The notes: a model not told the origin generated them from the sequence alone. 35,159 bases of DNA from Acanthaster planci (GCF_001949145.1 NW_019091375.1:2517983-2553141); one strand, 5' to 3'. Positions 9,815 to 23,330 are shown, counted from the first letter of the stretch. Made by a program: numbers and translations.

Positions 9815-10607
9815 CTACAAGAGGGTAAAATTGAAGCAAACGTTGGGGGATTAATTGGCAATCTATTTTGGCCCACTTTGGACTGGGACATTTCCAATTG
9901 GACAAGGAGCGTGAAGGTTGTATTGGCTGAACTGGTATTCTTTGGACATAACACAATCATCAAACTGCCGATTGGTATCTTTCAATCACCTTGTGTTTGC
10001 ACCTGAGGCATTTCTGTAAGGACAGTATAGATTTCATCAATAAAAAGTAAAATTTCAAGAGAACCTGGTTGTTGGTTCCACTGGTATGTGTGTGACACAA
10101 TTCTTCATGTTTCTAGGACATTTACCAAGAATTTTCCACCATCTGAAAGCATGATTAAGATGTCATCGTGTGAATGAGGTTCCTCAAAACCTGTGGTAAA
10201 GTGTCGTTTTGTACAATTATTCTGGCAAACTTTTGTGATGGGTTGATGCTTTCCTTGATGAGTTTGGAGCTTTATGTTGACACAAAGTTAAATAACGCCA
10301 CAGTGTTGGGGCCAGATCCAGCAATAGGCACACTGGGTATGTGCCAAGGGCCGAAATAAAGGGCAACCACAAGGAAATTCTACCAGCTTTACACAAGCAC
10401 CCAATAAGCTTGTCTCTAAAATTGTCTGAGTTTAAAACTTTCATGTTTAAAAGAAGTCTGATGTGATGAAGTGGTCTTTTTATACACGCACAGCATCCTA
10501 CTTCCCTTTCGACCAAGAATTGTGCCACAAACATGTACTCTTTCTGCAAGGTCGCATGAGTTTGACTACAGGTGTACATGTACATAAGTAAGCACAGGCC
10601 AAAAGTA

Positions 10608-10628
10608 CTCTCTCCCTCTCTCTCTCTC
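10608..10628 (+). repeat. CT microsatellite
   Basis: A 21-bp pure pyrimidine run of CT dinucleotides with one CCC interruption, inside a BCAT intron. Confidence 0.8.
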
Positions 10629-10757
10629 ATGCAGACGCTCCCACTAGTGTTTCGTTTTCTTTCTGGTTTCGTCTTGGTGTCGCTTTTGGAGTTGGTTTTT
10701 GGTGTTGGCTTTAGGCTTAACTATGGGTCAGGTTTGAGGCATGGGATGGGTTGCGTT

Positions 10758-10786
10758 GGGCTGGGGCTGGGGCTGAGTTGGGTGGG
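10758..10786 (+). other. Canonical G-quadruplex motif
   Basis: Five G runs (GGG, GGGG, GGGG, GGG, GGG) are separated by loops of 2, 2, 7 and 1 nt, satisfying G3+N1-7. It lies on the BCAT template strand in an intron, within a G/T-rich stretch (about 10645-10800) that is largely free of C. Confidence 0.7.
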
Positions 10787-11974
10787 CTGGTTTATTTATT
10801 TTTGCATGCGGGTCTTTTGTGCTGTTGTAGTTTCCCGGTTTTTACAGATATCTATCTGCTCCACGGTCAAAGTTGGATACATTTAGTGCAGTCAAGACTG
10901 GATTCCGAAAAAAAAAAAAAAAGATTTAGTCCCACCAAACTGGCCTAAGGTATATGGTTTCCTTTTTCACTGCTCACTGTATGTACATTCACATGTAAGG
11001 CATGCATGCATGACTTCTGATGGAAAGGTCACACGTTTTGCTGCTCTGAAATTTAACTTTTGTTCAGCTGTGTAAACAACATCCTGTTGGAAGCACAGAC
11101 CAGATTGTGCACAGCATGCAACAGAAACATGCACTTGTACATGTACTTTGTATACTAGTATGTAGTTGGAATTCAAGGACTTTTCGTCCACTTTCTCTTC
11201 ACTTTACGAAAAGAAAGGAAAGTCCACAGAACGTCCGTGAACTCATGTTAATGTGTGTGTGTGTGTTCATAACCATTTTCAAGACAGTGGCGTTCAGTCA
11301 TGCATGACAGGAGGGATACCATCAAGGTGTCATCAGAAAGAATACTGCTTCTACTTTTCTGAGATCCTCATACATTATAATCATATTTCATGGTTTGGGC
11401 ATATCAACCCCTTTCCTCAGGGTTGGTTTTTTTCTGGGACGACCCGTACAATTCTGCATGGGAAAAGGTCACAAGACCAGGGGGGTGTCAATAGGAAGAT
11501 GACTCATTTTGTTACCACACAGGATTCAGCAGGATTTGGAACCTTTTGATTGAATGTGCATGCCCCTTTAATTACCTCCCTGAGAATGTCAAATAAAGGG
11601 GAAAACGTCAAAGCTGCATTTTCAGCAGATTTTTTTGTCCACAGTTTGTGTGTGTGGGGGGGTAGGGACAGGTGTAGAGTAGTAAATTGCAACAGACTGA
11701 CAGTGTTTTTACTACACGTACAGTATATACTGTAAAGCTTAGCCACTTTGAAAAATTGAATATTCAAGTATTTGACGCTCTACTGGAGAAAAGTTTCAAA
11801 CATTCAGTCATATCAAATTCCCCACAAAAGAAAAACAAAATATGCACTTGTTTCTTGGATAGTCCACCTTGTCCTTGAGCTTCAAGACAGTAACAATTGA
11901 TAAGTTACTATCCCATCATGTAGTTGAAATTCACATTGGGACTTTTTGTCCACTCTCCCATCAAGATTGGGTTT

Positions 11975-12075
11975 TCAGTCCAGACCTAATGCCGTGGGTT
12001 TTACCCAGAATATTCCTCTGGGGTTTTCCCCCCACCTCTAAAACTGTAACTGCTTCTCTTTGTCTCCTCTCGACA
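11975..12075 (+). repeat. Dispersed repeat fragment, copy 1
   Basis: About 100 bp, sharing TTTTCAGTCC, GTGGGNTTTACNCAGAA, a TTTTCCNCCCAC(C/T)TCTAAAACTG core and CACTGCTTxTC-like sequence with 25460-25575. It is probably the tail of a SINE-like or other interspersed element; neither copy has a clear tRNA head. Confidence 0.65.
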
Positions 12076-12423
12076 GGTTTCTCCAGGCTTGCGAGCTACA
12101 GTGCTAAGGGCACTTTTCAGGAATCTTTGGTGTCATTACCAGAAATTAGTAATAATAACAATAAAGATTACATATAAGAACAGGTAAAAAGGGATAAAAA
12201 TGGATGGAAGAGTAACTTTCTGGCCTTAATGGTCAGCACATGCATCAGTTGCCTTCATGTTCACTCACAGCACCTTGCAATGCCTGAATCACCTCCCTTT
12301 TCATTTCACTAATTTTCACTTCTGAATATTTGCCATGGTAAATTTGCTATTCTCCAGATAAACATTTGAATATTCAAGTATTTGGCACAGCCCCACTGTA
12401 CATGCACGTGTCTACCAACATAC

Positions 12424-12569
12424 CTCCCTGTTCGTTCTGCCAGTACATCATAATGTTCATGGTGCCCACTTCGGTGACGTAATGCTCCTCTCCGTACAGC
12501 CACAGTATCTGTTGGCAATGCTTTTGGGTCACAGCCTCCACCTGCGGCATGACGGTCGGCCCATAATTG
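12424..12569 (-). CDS. BCAT exon 6 (residues about 223-272)
   Basis: The exon starts with C, completing the TG|C cysteine codon of KLGC. It then reads [13 protein letters not shown], then [15 protein letters not shown] and [13 protein letters not shown]. The TEVGTMN block supplies the glutamate that contacts the PLP pyridine nitrogen (E256 here; equivalent to Glu237 in human mitochondrial BCAT). Compared with vertebrate BCATs there is one extra residue in the [10 protein letters not shown] loop. The acceptor is TCTTTGAAG, the donor GTATGT at 12418-12423. Phase 2 in and 1 out agree with exons 5 and 7. Confidence 0.93.
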
Positions 12570-15289
12570 CTTCAAAGACACAATATCAGTTCAAAACAAC
12601 TTTGAAAGGTTGCATGCATTGATGAAGTACAAAGTTACCATACAGGTACATGTAGCAATGTTATGAAGTTGACGGTCGAACCGTCAGGGGTGGATCCAGG
12701 AAAGCCACTCCCTCCTATAAGTCAAAGATACTTCACATAATACAACTATACAAACTTCATTACAGGGAAAACTAATCAGCAAATGGAGAACAAATAATCA
12801 AATTGTTTGTCTTATTACCAAAATCATTTTGTATTGATTTATTGTTACAAGCCCAGGAAGGTTATAAAAAGCAGAAACTCTTACGGTTGGTTGTGGGTGA
12901 AAAAGGAAAATACATATAGTTGAACAATAGCGTAAACACAAAATTATTCAAACACCTGTAAATTCAGTTAACGTAATGGTAAAATAGATTTTGTTAGATC
13001 TGCTGTCATATGAATGAGTTGAAGTACTAAAATACTGATCACAGTTGCTGGTTATTACAGTAAACTCTGGCTAAGACGGTACTATATCTATATTCTTTAT
13101 GCAATTTGGAGGTTCATAATCTCCAATTATTACATGTACATATATATATGTACCGTACACATCGTTAGTCATGGTGCTGTTTCCTCACAACCAGCGGCAA
13201 AAAGTCAATTTTTTTACATTTCTGACATGTTATTTTCAATTCATGTTGACCTAGAAAACATTTTTTCACTTTTCAATCCCCTTTGTGAGTAAGCTATTGG
13301 CTTTACTTGAAATCCTTTCTTTCGTTTTGGCTTTAATGGATTTTGATGGTTGGGAATTTTTGTTTGGGATGTTTTTGAAGCCCCTCACATAAGCGAGTAC
13401 CTTTGACACTATGACATTGTATCGTCAGTGTTTCACAAAATGACAAAAGCCTCAAAATCCTGCCAAGCGGACAATTTTAGATAAACACGTTTGAAAATAC
13501 CACTGTCTCAATACACATTTTTTATCACTTTTATGCTACGAATTGAGGAATTTTTTTTACAAAGTCATGGAACCTAAGACTTAGAGAATGCTATTATCCA
13601 TACTTAATTGCAGATATACTGTCTTAATCAAAGAATAATTCATAAAATTAACTAATAAAAGATTTTTGTTTACTTCGTGGAAACACAAAAACCCGGAAGT
13701 CTTTATTTTTTTTTCTTTTCTTGTGGCATTATATACACTTTTGTCACTTCGTAAAAAAATACGCGCTTGAAGAAAATTGTTAGATTTCATTAAATTTTCA
13801 CGCAAGCAGGTGTTCATGTACAACATCATTCACACACGTGTACGCACACAGAATTGTGCGGGCATTGTGTGAAATTGTAGGAAAACCTCCAGATCAAAAA
13901 ATTATTGATTTTCGGGGTTTTGTCACTTTATGAAAACACCGCCGGTATTATTGACTAAATGTCCTATTTGAATCGTGCATATCTTGCATATTGTCAGTAC
14001 CAGTACGGTGTACCTTTGTACTCCACAACTGATCCCTTTCACCTCATTGGTACCAATGTGTACTATTCCTGTGGGAAGCCAAAGTTGTTTTAACATCAAA
14101 ATTTATATTTGCCCAATGAATTTTAAACAGGGTGAACGTTGCATATTCGTACCAGGTAATATTTAGCGGTTGTGTCTACAGCTGTATATAATTTAGTACA
14201 TGTATTTTTGAGTGAGATTTTTTTGACATGTAGTGAATTACTCAATTTACTAAGTTTCCTGTACAGGTGATCAGCCATGTACATGAAGTTACCCCAGCCC
14301 GACAGCAAAACCACGACTGTGATGTGAAAAGAGCAAAAACTGTGAACACTTCAGGCACATAAACATTGAACTGTTGCCAGGCAATCAAGTACATGTAATA
14401 GAAAGGAAATGCCTTTTTGAAACTAAGCAAATATTTATTTTTGTATGCTTGTGAGGTTCAGCATTATGGCATGTACTGGTTCATGTACACGCAAGCCTAC
14501 ATGTACAAAATTTGACTCTTACATGGACATGTGCACGTACATGTACATCAAGAACTACATGTAAGTTTTGGGTAATTACCAGGGAATATACCAGTAAGTC
14601 ACGGGATAAGGAGGAAATGTAAATATACCTACATTGTAAGTGGATGCCAAACAACCCCTTATGTTGTTGACCCTCATGGTGAATTTCAGGGTCAAGGTTT
14701 TTGTATTTGGTGTTTTTTTACTTTTTGTTGCACAAAGACATTTTTTCATGTATATGGAGAGATACCTGGGAACCTTCTCATGCACATGCACGTAGACATG
14801 TAGAAAAGCTCTCCCAATTGGCACTATCAATGCATCTTACATGTACATGTACCTTGCCATTGTCAGAAGTAGACATGATTTGCAAGTTGAATACTGACAT
14901 GTCAGAAATTGGTTATGCAGCAAAACCACACAGAAAATGTCTTCATACATGCATAATGTTCCCATGAATGAGATGGAACACAAAAAAATATTATTTTTGA
15001 GTCTTTGATTAATGTAACTGACTAAATTTCTGACATGTACATATGTCCTTTCTTAATTTCTTTAATCACCACTTCATCAGTGTCAAAGCACTGAACAAAC
15101 ACCTGATTTTCAATTTCTCTGCCCACGTTTGTCAAAAGTACAACAAATTTATGGAACAAATAACCAAATCAAAAGCTTTTGGCATTGTACATGTATTTCA
15201 CTACTCTTCTCTCTTACTGAAAAAAAACCAGAGCAATGTATTTTCACGTGGAAGGATAGTTACTACAAAGTTACAGTACATTGCAAAGT
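12570..15289. other. BCAT intron 5, left part: AT-rich non-coding sequence
   Basis: No gene is recognised. A small perfect palindrome TGACGGT-CGA-ACCGTCA lies near 12670-12686, and GTACATATATATATGTAC near 13137-13154. Repeated ACATGTAC motifs are dense at about 14460-14565. Confidence 0.45.
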
Positions 15290-15620
15290 ATACCTGGGAC
15301 TCGGAAATTCCCTTCACATTTTTCTCTTCCAAGGAAATTCACTTTCTGTTTATGAAACATAAAATCGTGAATGAACATTTTCATATAAGTTCTATAAAAT
15401 TTGTTTCCACAATTGAAAAGAGATTTTTACACTTCACGAAAATCCACCCAAGTCTTTTCTCACCTGTGGGATTGCATGTACAATGTATCTGTGAGACTCT
15501 TTGCTCACTTGTAGGTTATCTCACGTGGGAAAGATTTTGACAGATTTCCCCTTGAGTAAAAAAGAATTGTCACACAGTAGGTTACCATACAGGTGGGCAG
15601 ATATTTATACGCATGTTCTT
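15290..15620. repeat. Degenerate tandem repeat related to 9300-9553
   Basis: Units with TTCACNxxTTTCTCTTCCAAGG, TTTCCACAATTGAAAAG, CTCACCTGTGGGATTG and CTCACGTGGGAAAGATTT-like cores recur at 30-45-bp spacing. The segment 15298-15370 aligns with 9310-9375. A 165-codon open frame (15043-15540) crosses this region, but its repetitive, F/H/K-rich product has no recognisable domain. Confidence 0.55.
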
Positions 15621-18600
15621 GGGAAAGTGAATCCTTGTCACATCCATGTATTTGTCTATTTCACTTCAGAAAGTACAATATGCAATCTATTGTGTGCATG
15701 TAAACCCATGTGTGCAGGCTTGGCATACATACAGTAGTGGGGACCTCTGCACAAAAGAAGTCCACGTAATCTCGGGCGCGATGGCGTTGTGTGGACTCCC
15801 ACACGTCCACACAATGTTTTCCCCTCTCTGAAAAACAGTTTCAGAGGCATTTTGGGGTCAAGGTTATCCGTGGCAAAATGAAAAGGAACAGTCCAGGAAA
15901 TCATCATCAAAAATCCAGCTCAAGGGAGTTATCCTAATTGGAGAAAAAGGAGCATTTTCCTCACGTTTCCTTAACCATAGGAAAACAAAGGAATGTCCAC
16001 ACTTTGTATATGTAAAAAGTCATGTGTGCAGTACAATGTACATGTATGTGTGTGGAGGGAGGAGAACCTCAGTGCTTCCATACACAGAGTTTGTCTTTGA
16101 GCACAATGGTCCATGGCAAGGTACATGTAAACTATTACTGTTGTTTTCTGAAAAGAGAGTGGCTAGTGAATGTGCACTGCTGATCTCCAGCATTACACAC
16201 GATTTATGTACTTTATATTGCAGTTGCTGCACAGATTTAATTGACCATCGTCCCATCCTGAGTTACATCTGATATATGTAAACGCCACTACAATATTAAG
16301 TATGAAAAAATCTAGTGACCAGGTACTCCATGGGAACGTAACAAATTTGCTGCTTCAGTTCACTTAGCCTGTTATTTTCACACATGGCAGCAAGGCCAAC
16401 AACAAATTCTGCTTTTAAAGGAAATAGGGTGGGGTGCGAATTGGCCTATTTGTGCCAGATATTGAAGAAACTATTATTACTTTGTTGGGGGGTCTTCAGT
16501 TTACATAAACAAGGCAATGGGGACAGGTTATAAACCCACACAAGTACACAATAACAAACACAAAAACGTACAAGTCTGGTTTCCGGTCAGTTTGTTTATG
16601 AATTTCATGGCATGGTGGAAACATGTACATGCTCTCTCCGCAGCACTAGAGGGTTCCCAACCCAGAATGCTGTAACTCAGAAAAAGCACTGTCTTTTTGG
16701 ATTTATTACTTTGCACTATTCACCTTGTGTCAACAGGCATAAGGAGCTCTAAAGTTTCATCTTGATTTGACCTGAATTCTCATTCTTCTAGGGAGGCTCT
16801 GTCCGGTGATCATCTTCAAGAAATATGAGTCTAAATTGTAATGACACTACTTACATCAAGGCATTTTGTGTTACAACTTCGCTAACTTCCAACAATACAA
16901 GTAGCAAAGCCAAGAATAAAACTACAATTGTATGCCTCTGTGCCTGAACTTGAAGCAGTGGAGTGCAAACCCAGCCTAACTCTCCACATGTACATGTTTT
17001 TGAGTCTTGTGTATATTGCTTTGTTATTAGCACTTTCATTATTAAAAGGAAGAGCATGGGTACATCATGGACTGGTTTTTTTTGTCCGTATTTTATTCTG
17101 CTGGTCACTGTCTTTTCCTCTTTCCAGTATAACTTTTTCTACAATTCCCAGAAGTGTTCCGTCAAAGTCAAAGTGAAAAGCACAAAACGTATACTGGCTT
17201 CAATGAAACTATGTCTTTTAACATGTTTAACCAACAATCACCACTGAATACCAAAACGACTTTCAGGAAAAACTATTCACATAACATGACATCTGCTCAT
17301 AAATGCACCATTAACGGTGCATATAAAACTCAGTTTTATCTGGGAACCCTCCCCAAATACAAAGTGGAAAGCATACTTTCTTGCATTTAGAAGCATAATT
17401 TTCTATTATTTGGTTTCTTTTGAAACAGTCATGTTTTACAGAAGACGAAGATTCACGTATACATGTACATGTCATATGCACCTCATCAAAAACAACCAAA
17501 AAACAAACCTAACATTTAAACTGGAGATCACTCCTAAAAGAAGTCAACAACTTATTCTGTCATCTACTTCTCCAAGTTCTCTCCAAATGGCCCCCCTGAG
17601 AAAAACGACCTAGCATTTCTGAAGAAAAACAGCTAAAAGAACTATCCTCAAACAACAAAACTGGACGGAACTGGACTGCATGGGTGTGTTTTTGTTTCTT
17701 GCAAACATATGGTGGGGGGGACAGGTACAATGTACATGTACAGTAGGGGAAAAGGATGGAAACTTTAATGGGGATGGTACCTGATATATGTATTCAGAAT
17801 TCCACATTTACAGTACATGTACTTCCCTCATGCCAATTACTTCATATACAGTCATTTGCAGAAGTTCAAGACCAACTGGAATTTTATTGGCATTTCTGTC
17901 GCTGGGCCTGCATGACATTGTCCCATTGAATGATTACTTTTAACACGTTTTTAAGAAGCACATAACACCAATGTAGTGTACCCATTTGAATGGAATTTTT
18001 TGCAAAGGGAGGTCTTGTATGACATTTCCTCAGTAAGGCAGATGGGTAAAAACAAACCTGTCTAAGTAATTAGAAATAAAGAAGAGACTAGACTATTAAC
18101 ATTTCAAATCATGGAAATGCAGTCAAATAGCGGTTAAATCAAGATACAGTACATGTACCAGTACAGGTACATGTACATGCACTGAGGTTACACATTGGAA
18201 GTAAACATACATGTAAGTTGCCATGATTGATTGGTTTAAGTTTGGCTTCTCTTCAGGTTAATATATTTTGGGTGGTCATTAACTTTTGCAAATGACTGTA
18301 CATTATACACATGTACGTGTATACAGGCTTCGATTAACGGTTGGTATTGCATATTAAACTATAAACCTGTGCATACAAGTACTCGCTCATTTTATAATTT
18401 ATGTGCACATATGCAGGTCAAGGGTTGACCGTGAATAATCCCAAATTGAGGTATTAATGTGGTTGTACTTTCATGGCCATTTTTTCAGCTTATCGGGCTG
18501 ATGGGCCCCTGACAAATTTGTTTCTGACTGTCCTGTTGTCCTTTACCGCATTAAAATCCACCACAGTGGCAAATTGTTTTTACATGTAAGTGGCAGAATC

Positions 18601-21044
18601 TTTAAGGCGGAACGCTCGGATTAGCACTGTGCCTTTCAAAACGATTCAGGTACATGTGGCAGACCCGCACTCTTTTTGTGAGCGTCAAGGTCTCACTTTT
18701 TTTTCTCCAATCAATCATGGAGCAATACAAGTACAGTACTGCCCATTTCTGATGGCCTACTTTCTTTGGACAATAGGCTGGCTGGTCAGATTTGTACAGG
18801 AAAAATAAACACCTACTGTACCTGTACACATGGTACCTGTACATGTACCAGCACCAAGCATTATCAACAAAACAAACAATTTAAGAAAGGAATTTGATAG
18901 GAGTAACTTGACAAGGATATATATCTAATGTCAAGGACCACATAATTACAGCATGTTCATTCGGATGTGCATTACCAAACAACAGTATCATCCTTATCAA
19001 GGACAATTTAAGCTGATACATAAAATTAATGTAGTCTACTGCAGAAGTAAGGTGTCTGTTGGTTCATTATTTCTGAGTTATCCCTTTGGTTGATCCAAAT
19101 GGCAATCTTCACATTTCCTTGACACGAGCCTGGATGCAGTAGCGATTTGTTCTTATGAAATTCTCTGTCTGACCATGTACATGAGTAAATCTCAAAAAGT
19201 CAATTTGCAACTTAGTCCTTATTTTGATGTGCTAGGTCACATGTACATGTAGCTCTGGAACCACAAGCGAGGTTTATTACTCGGCTCAATGACAGATAAG
19301 TTGACAGCAATTCTTAGAGGCAAGTGGTGATTACAAATTTAATGACCTTTACATGATTAAACAGTCGAAATTAAGCTTCTCTGTTTTGAGTTCTTTCATT
19401 TCAATTACAGATGACATGAGTTTGAATCTTTGCCTGAAATCAAACGTATATTCAGAACATGGCTGTTATAATTTTCTTTTTCTAATTTTCATCATTTAAT
19501 TTCCTGAATCAAAAACATGTTCATTTTTTTTCCATTTTTTTATACCTCTCTGAGATCATCCAAGTTCATGTGGGTGATGCATGTTACTTGAGTTGGATAA
19601 ATCAGGCCAGTGTCTCTTGTAGCAATAACATCCCCCAGTGGCCCAGTCCATCACAGGTCCCTTTCCATGAGGATACCGTGCACAATATGGGGCCAATGGG
19701 GACCCCCCACATGTCCAATCCCTATGCACACTCTCAACTATTGTTACCTAAAACATCCGTCCCCCCTAGAAGTCTGTTTAGAATTCATATGCCCATGACC
19801 AGTCACCCCATAACAGGGTGAACAATGACAACGGAATTCTTTTGTCACAGTTAAAAGCCGGTGACCACACTTTTTGTACAGGGACCGACTCAATACTTGC
19901 CTGGGGCAAGATACACATGTAAACCATGCAGTGGTCTAGGGTCGGGTTGCTCAATACAAGACGTCTAATTTGTGCACCGTACATGTATGCATGGTCTCCC
20001 ACGTCACCCCCTTCAGTCATGGTCCGAGCGGTGAACAATTTCAATAAATGCTATTAGTGGACCTATAGACCCCAAAATTTGGCACACCAACTCCAGTTTT
20101 CTTGGCACAATTGAGTTGGGAAAAGCCCGCAAAAAATATTCACTTGAGGGACATTTCATACTGTGCAGGTCCTTACAAGGTCCAATGCACAATGAGTTGA
20201 TACACGTATGGTACTCTCTCTGTCTCCAACCTTATCGTTCACATACACGTACATGTACGTATACGTACACATACACTGTTACATGCCTTGAGTATTTTTA
20301 TTTCTGGTTCACTTTATATTCCTGCTTTTATTCAGTTAGTTCTAATTTTTTCCTAGTCTAAATAATGCAAACCAGGCTCTGAAAAGTCTGTCTTGGTCAG
20401 TGTTCAAAGTCATGGCGTCCAAGATACAAGTTGGGAAGTAAATTGACTTCACAAACAGGGAAGTGCGAATAGTGATGCAATGGTTCGACACTGACAAGAA
20501 GACAAAGCAAAAGTAGACAGCAACAAGCCACTTGCAAGTTAAATTTGAATACAAATCTGGTACACTGTGTTATCCGACTGCACAGAGACTAACAATTTGA
20601 ATTCCCCAGAATAAAGACACTGTTGCTATGCCTTGTGATTCGGGACAAGCTTTTGCATAGTGGTCATCATCTCTGGAATGGACTGGTACCTTTGTACTCT
20701 TCTAATCTTCTGTGAGTCAAGTAACAAATGCTAGCGTCTATCTGTACATTTATTTCCTGTTTGTTGGTGTTTGAGCTGAAATCTCCCATCTTTGTAGTGA
20801 TTACTATGCAAGGTTCCGTACCAGAGAAGCCAGTATTGCATAGCACACACGCATACAGTAACATTTATGTACGTATACTCGGCAGCTGGTCTACGTGGCT
20901 GCCTGTGGAAACAAGCACATGAGGCCTACATGCTGTTCAGTACACCATCCGCTAACGAAATAGACCGTGCCACGTGTTGGCCACTTTTCATCGTGAAAGC
21001 GATTTACCTCAACTCAGAGTTACATGTACATGTATCATTACCAG
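15621..21044. other. BCAT intron 5, middle part: non-coding
   Basis: No gene was recognised on either strand over this 5.4 kb. It is AT-rich with many ACATGTAC palindromes (for example 17459-17470, 18150-18179, 18820-18850, 20240-20275). A 15-bp string, CGGAACGCTCGGATT at 18608-18622, recurs at 26335-26349, pointing to another dispersed repeat. Confidence 0.45.
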
Positions 21045-22405
21045 TTCTAAAAATGTAATCGTTCTCCTCCAAGAAGTCGGTGCACACATGAGCCACCTGG
21101 GGACGACTGTTGTCCTGCTGAAACACTGCAGGATCCTAAACTCGCACCATTACGCGCAGTACAATTGGGTCCAGGATCTCGTCACGGCAGCGGGCAGCAC
21201 CGAGATTTCCTTCGATGAAAACCAAATCAATGCGTTGATTGGCCAATAAGCCATCCCGAAACATCCCGCTTGGGCCACCCGGGCCCAGCAGGGGTAGCCA
21301 GCAAGGCCGGTACTTCAAAATTTTCACTGGTCCTGCTGAAAGTTTGGTAGTCCCAGAACCGCATGTGCAGCCGCTTGAGCAATCCTTGCAAGGGCGCAGG
21401 CCAGGCCGCAACAAACTTTCTTTTTTTCTAGTTTGCCCGATCGGGCAGGCCATACCATATATTTGTTTGAATGGCATCAATGGGATGACAGCTTCCAAAA
21501 TTATCTAAAAATTACACCTGTCTTAATCTATGTACAAATTTCTACATTCGACAATTCACAAGAAAATTATAGACATTTCACACAGTGTTACTCAAGCGAT
21601 CGCGACAGTAAACTAGACAACAATGTCCATGTATCGCGTGATAAGCGTGCATGGTGCATCCAGACCAGTGGGCGATAAACCTTGAACTGGAGCCACGAGC
21701 AGAACAACCTCAAATTAAAATCATGAATGCAGAAAATACATACATACATGTAAATAAGAGACCAAGTTCTGTGAATTAACTTGCAGAAAACCTCTTGCAA
21801 CTTTGATGTCTTTTGGACCTGCAGCCTTAAGTTAGGGTTGCATTCGTGATGTGTTTACAGCCAATGAAGAGTGTTTCAGGAAATGTACAGTACATGTACA
21901 GTCCAGACTGGTGCTGGTTGCCACATTTCCATCACGCATTCTTTTGCATGGGCATGGTGTGGCGGGTACCAAAGCAGCTCCGTTTAATTGCACTGAGCTT
22001 TGTGCACGCACTTTCACCACTGCGACAGCAAACGCGAATGGGGTACTCATAAAAATGAGGGTTTTTTTGTTTTTTTCAAAAATTGCAAGTGTAAGTACAT
22101 GTACTCACTCTTGCACTCACTTGCCTGTGGTGTGTCCCTATGGTTTCAGCGGCAGTGCGTGTAGCGTGCCGGAACCTGTCACGGAGGTGGGACAGCCCGT
22201 TGGCACGGTCTTGTGCAGTGGTCGTGACCCGTGGCCTGCTAGCTCAGGGACGATCTGCGGAGGTGTTGGTAGTGTTGTAGCACTGTTCAAGACGCACAAT
22301 CGTTGAGTGGTGGACCCTAAACAGCCTGGCAACGGCTCATTGGTTCCTTCCAGCTTGGAACATGCCAGTGGCTCGGTCTCTCTCAGGTTGTGACAGTCGT
22401 GGCAT
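21045..22405 (-). pseudogene. Tc1/mariner-family transposase pseudogene
   Basis: The start at 22405 reads MPRLSQPERDRATGMFQAGR and then AVARLFRVHHSTIVRL, the helix-turn-helix N terminus of Tc1-like transposases, followed by RPRVTTTAQDRANGLSHLRD. In-frame TGA codons replace residues after GRNQ and after ADRP. After a scrambled middle (about 21500-22090) the DDE-domain block resumes near 21290 with RIDLVFIEGNLGAARCRDEI and, in another frame near 21060-21130, FQQDNSRPQVAHVCTDFLEE, which includes the second catalytic D. The SDESRF first-aspartate block and the final 'SPDLNPIEH' glutamate block were not seen. It lies antisense to nothing and is in the sense orientation within a BCAT intron. Confidence 0.85.
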
Positions 22406-22699
22406 CGTGGATACAAGTGTTTTTGGCGTCATTTTGGTGTCTTTTTATAGGCGAGGGTTGTGTTCAGGACATGAATGGTCAAATGCATATCTGGGAGTCA
22501 CTCATGTGTTAGCATAAAATGCAAAAACACAGTTTTTGGCACTCACCCAACTCACTCAACTGGAACGCGATAATTACACATTGACGTTTATCTCTAAATG
22601 CTCAATCTAGAACATGCACCAATTTTTACAGTGCCAGTCCTACTTCCTAAAATATGAGAATTTCTACGTGGTGCATTTCTTTTTTCCTTGAGTGTATTA

Positions 22700-22818
22700 G
22701 GCTGCATCCGAATCTCTTGTCTAGAGCTAGGTCTAGGTCTTCGCTCCATTGGAAATGCGTGGAAACGTGCAGACAATAGACCTAGCCGTAGCTCTGGAGG
22801 CCCGTTTCGGACACGGCC
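22700..22818. mobile_element. Short MITE with imperfect terminal inverted repeats
   Basis: The left end GGCTGCATCCGAA and right end TTCGGACACGGCC are inverted repeats (10 of 13 matching). Inside them, CTAGAGCTAGGTCTAGG pairs with CCTAGCCGTAGCTCTGG. The 119-bp unit has no coding capacity. A GGCCGTGTCTGAATTG string near 28972 resembles the right-hand end, suggesting a family. Superfamily not determined. Confidence 0.6.
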
Positions 22819-23166
22819 TTAGCTGAGCTACCACATAGATACCGGTATATAGTCAGGTGCACGGCTTTAAAGGCAGACCCCATAACACAGCACTTATAAA
22901 CTAGAAACCAAGGCCAAGGGGTGACAATGGGGCATGACTGGCCAACCGCTCATGTACATACTTGTACATTGTACGCTGCCAATTTCTTGCTCCTGGGACA
23001 ACCACTTTTTGGTCAGTTCGTTTTCTTGGATGTGCTCTAGCCACCCCCCTGGGCAGCATTTGATAGCACAACACACGTCCCATTCCTGCGCACTCCCACA
23101 GAAGGTGAGGGGTAAGTCACAAGTGTGGTGAGCTACTGACGGCAGCCTACAATTTTCATAACTCAC

Positions 23167-23330
23167 CATCCCAGTTTGGCGTAGCCGACGCCACCCTTCC
23201 ACGCACGGACATTCTTGGTGTCGGCGTACAACCGGACAGGATTGAACGCTCCGGTTGCAAAGTAGGGACCCACAGGCCCGATGATTACGAACAGTTTAGC
23301 GTGACCAGGAGGGCTGACACCCAGCGACGG
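23167..23330 (-). CDS. BCAT exon 5, carrying the PLP-binding lysine (residues about 169-222)
   Basis: The translation begins [20 protein letters not shown], continues [17 protein letters not shown] and ends [14 protein letters not shown] plus two bases of the next codon. The lysine in GYAKLG (K220) is the expected Schiff-base lysine (Lys202 of mature human mitochondrial BCAT), and the R of VRAW contacts the phosphate. The acceptor is TTTTAACCAG and the donor GTGAGT at 23161-23166. It is 164 bp, phase 0 in and 2 out. The GG of vertebrate KLGG is GC here. Confidence 0.95.

Larger units (their letters stand above)
9815..12423. other. Intron between BCAT exons 6 and 7
   Basis: No gene is recognised. 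It contains a CT microsatellite, a G-quadruplex motif, a GT tract near 11247-11265 and one copy of a dispersed repeat (about 11975-12075), listed separately. Confidence 0.5.

Noticed and set aside
15043-15540. 165-codon open frame on the plus strand
   Set aside because: It overlaps a degenerate tandem repeat, has no recognisable domain, and lies antisense in a BCAT intron without promoter or poly(A) features.
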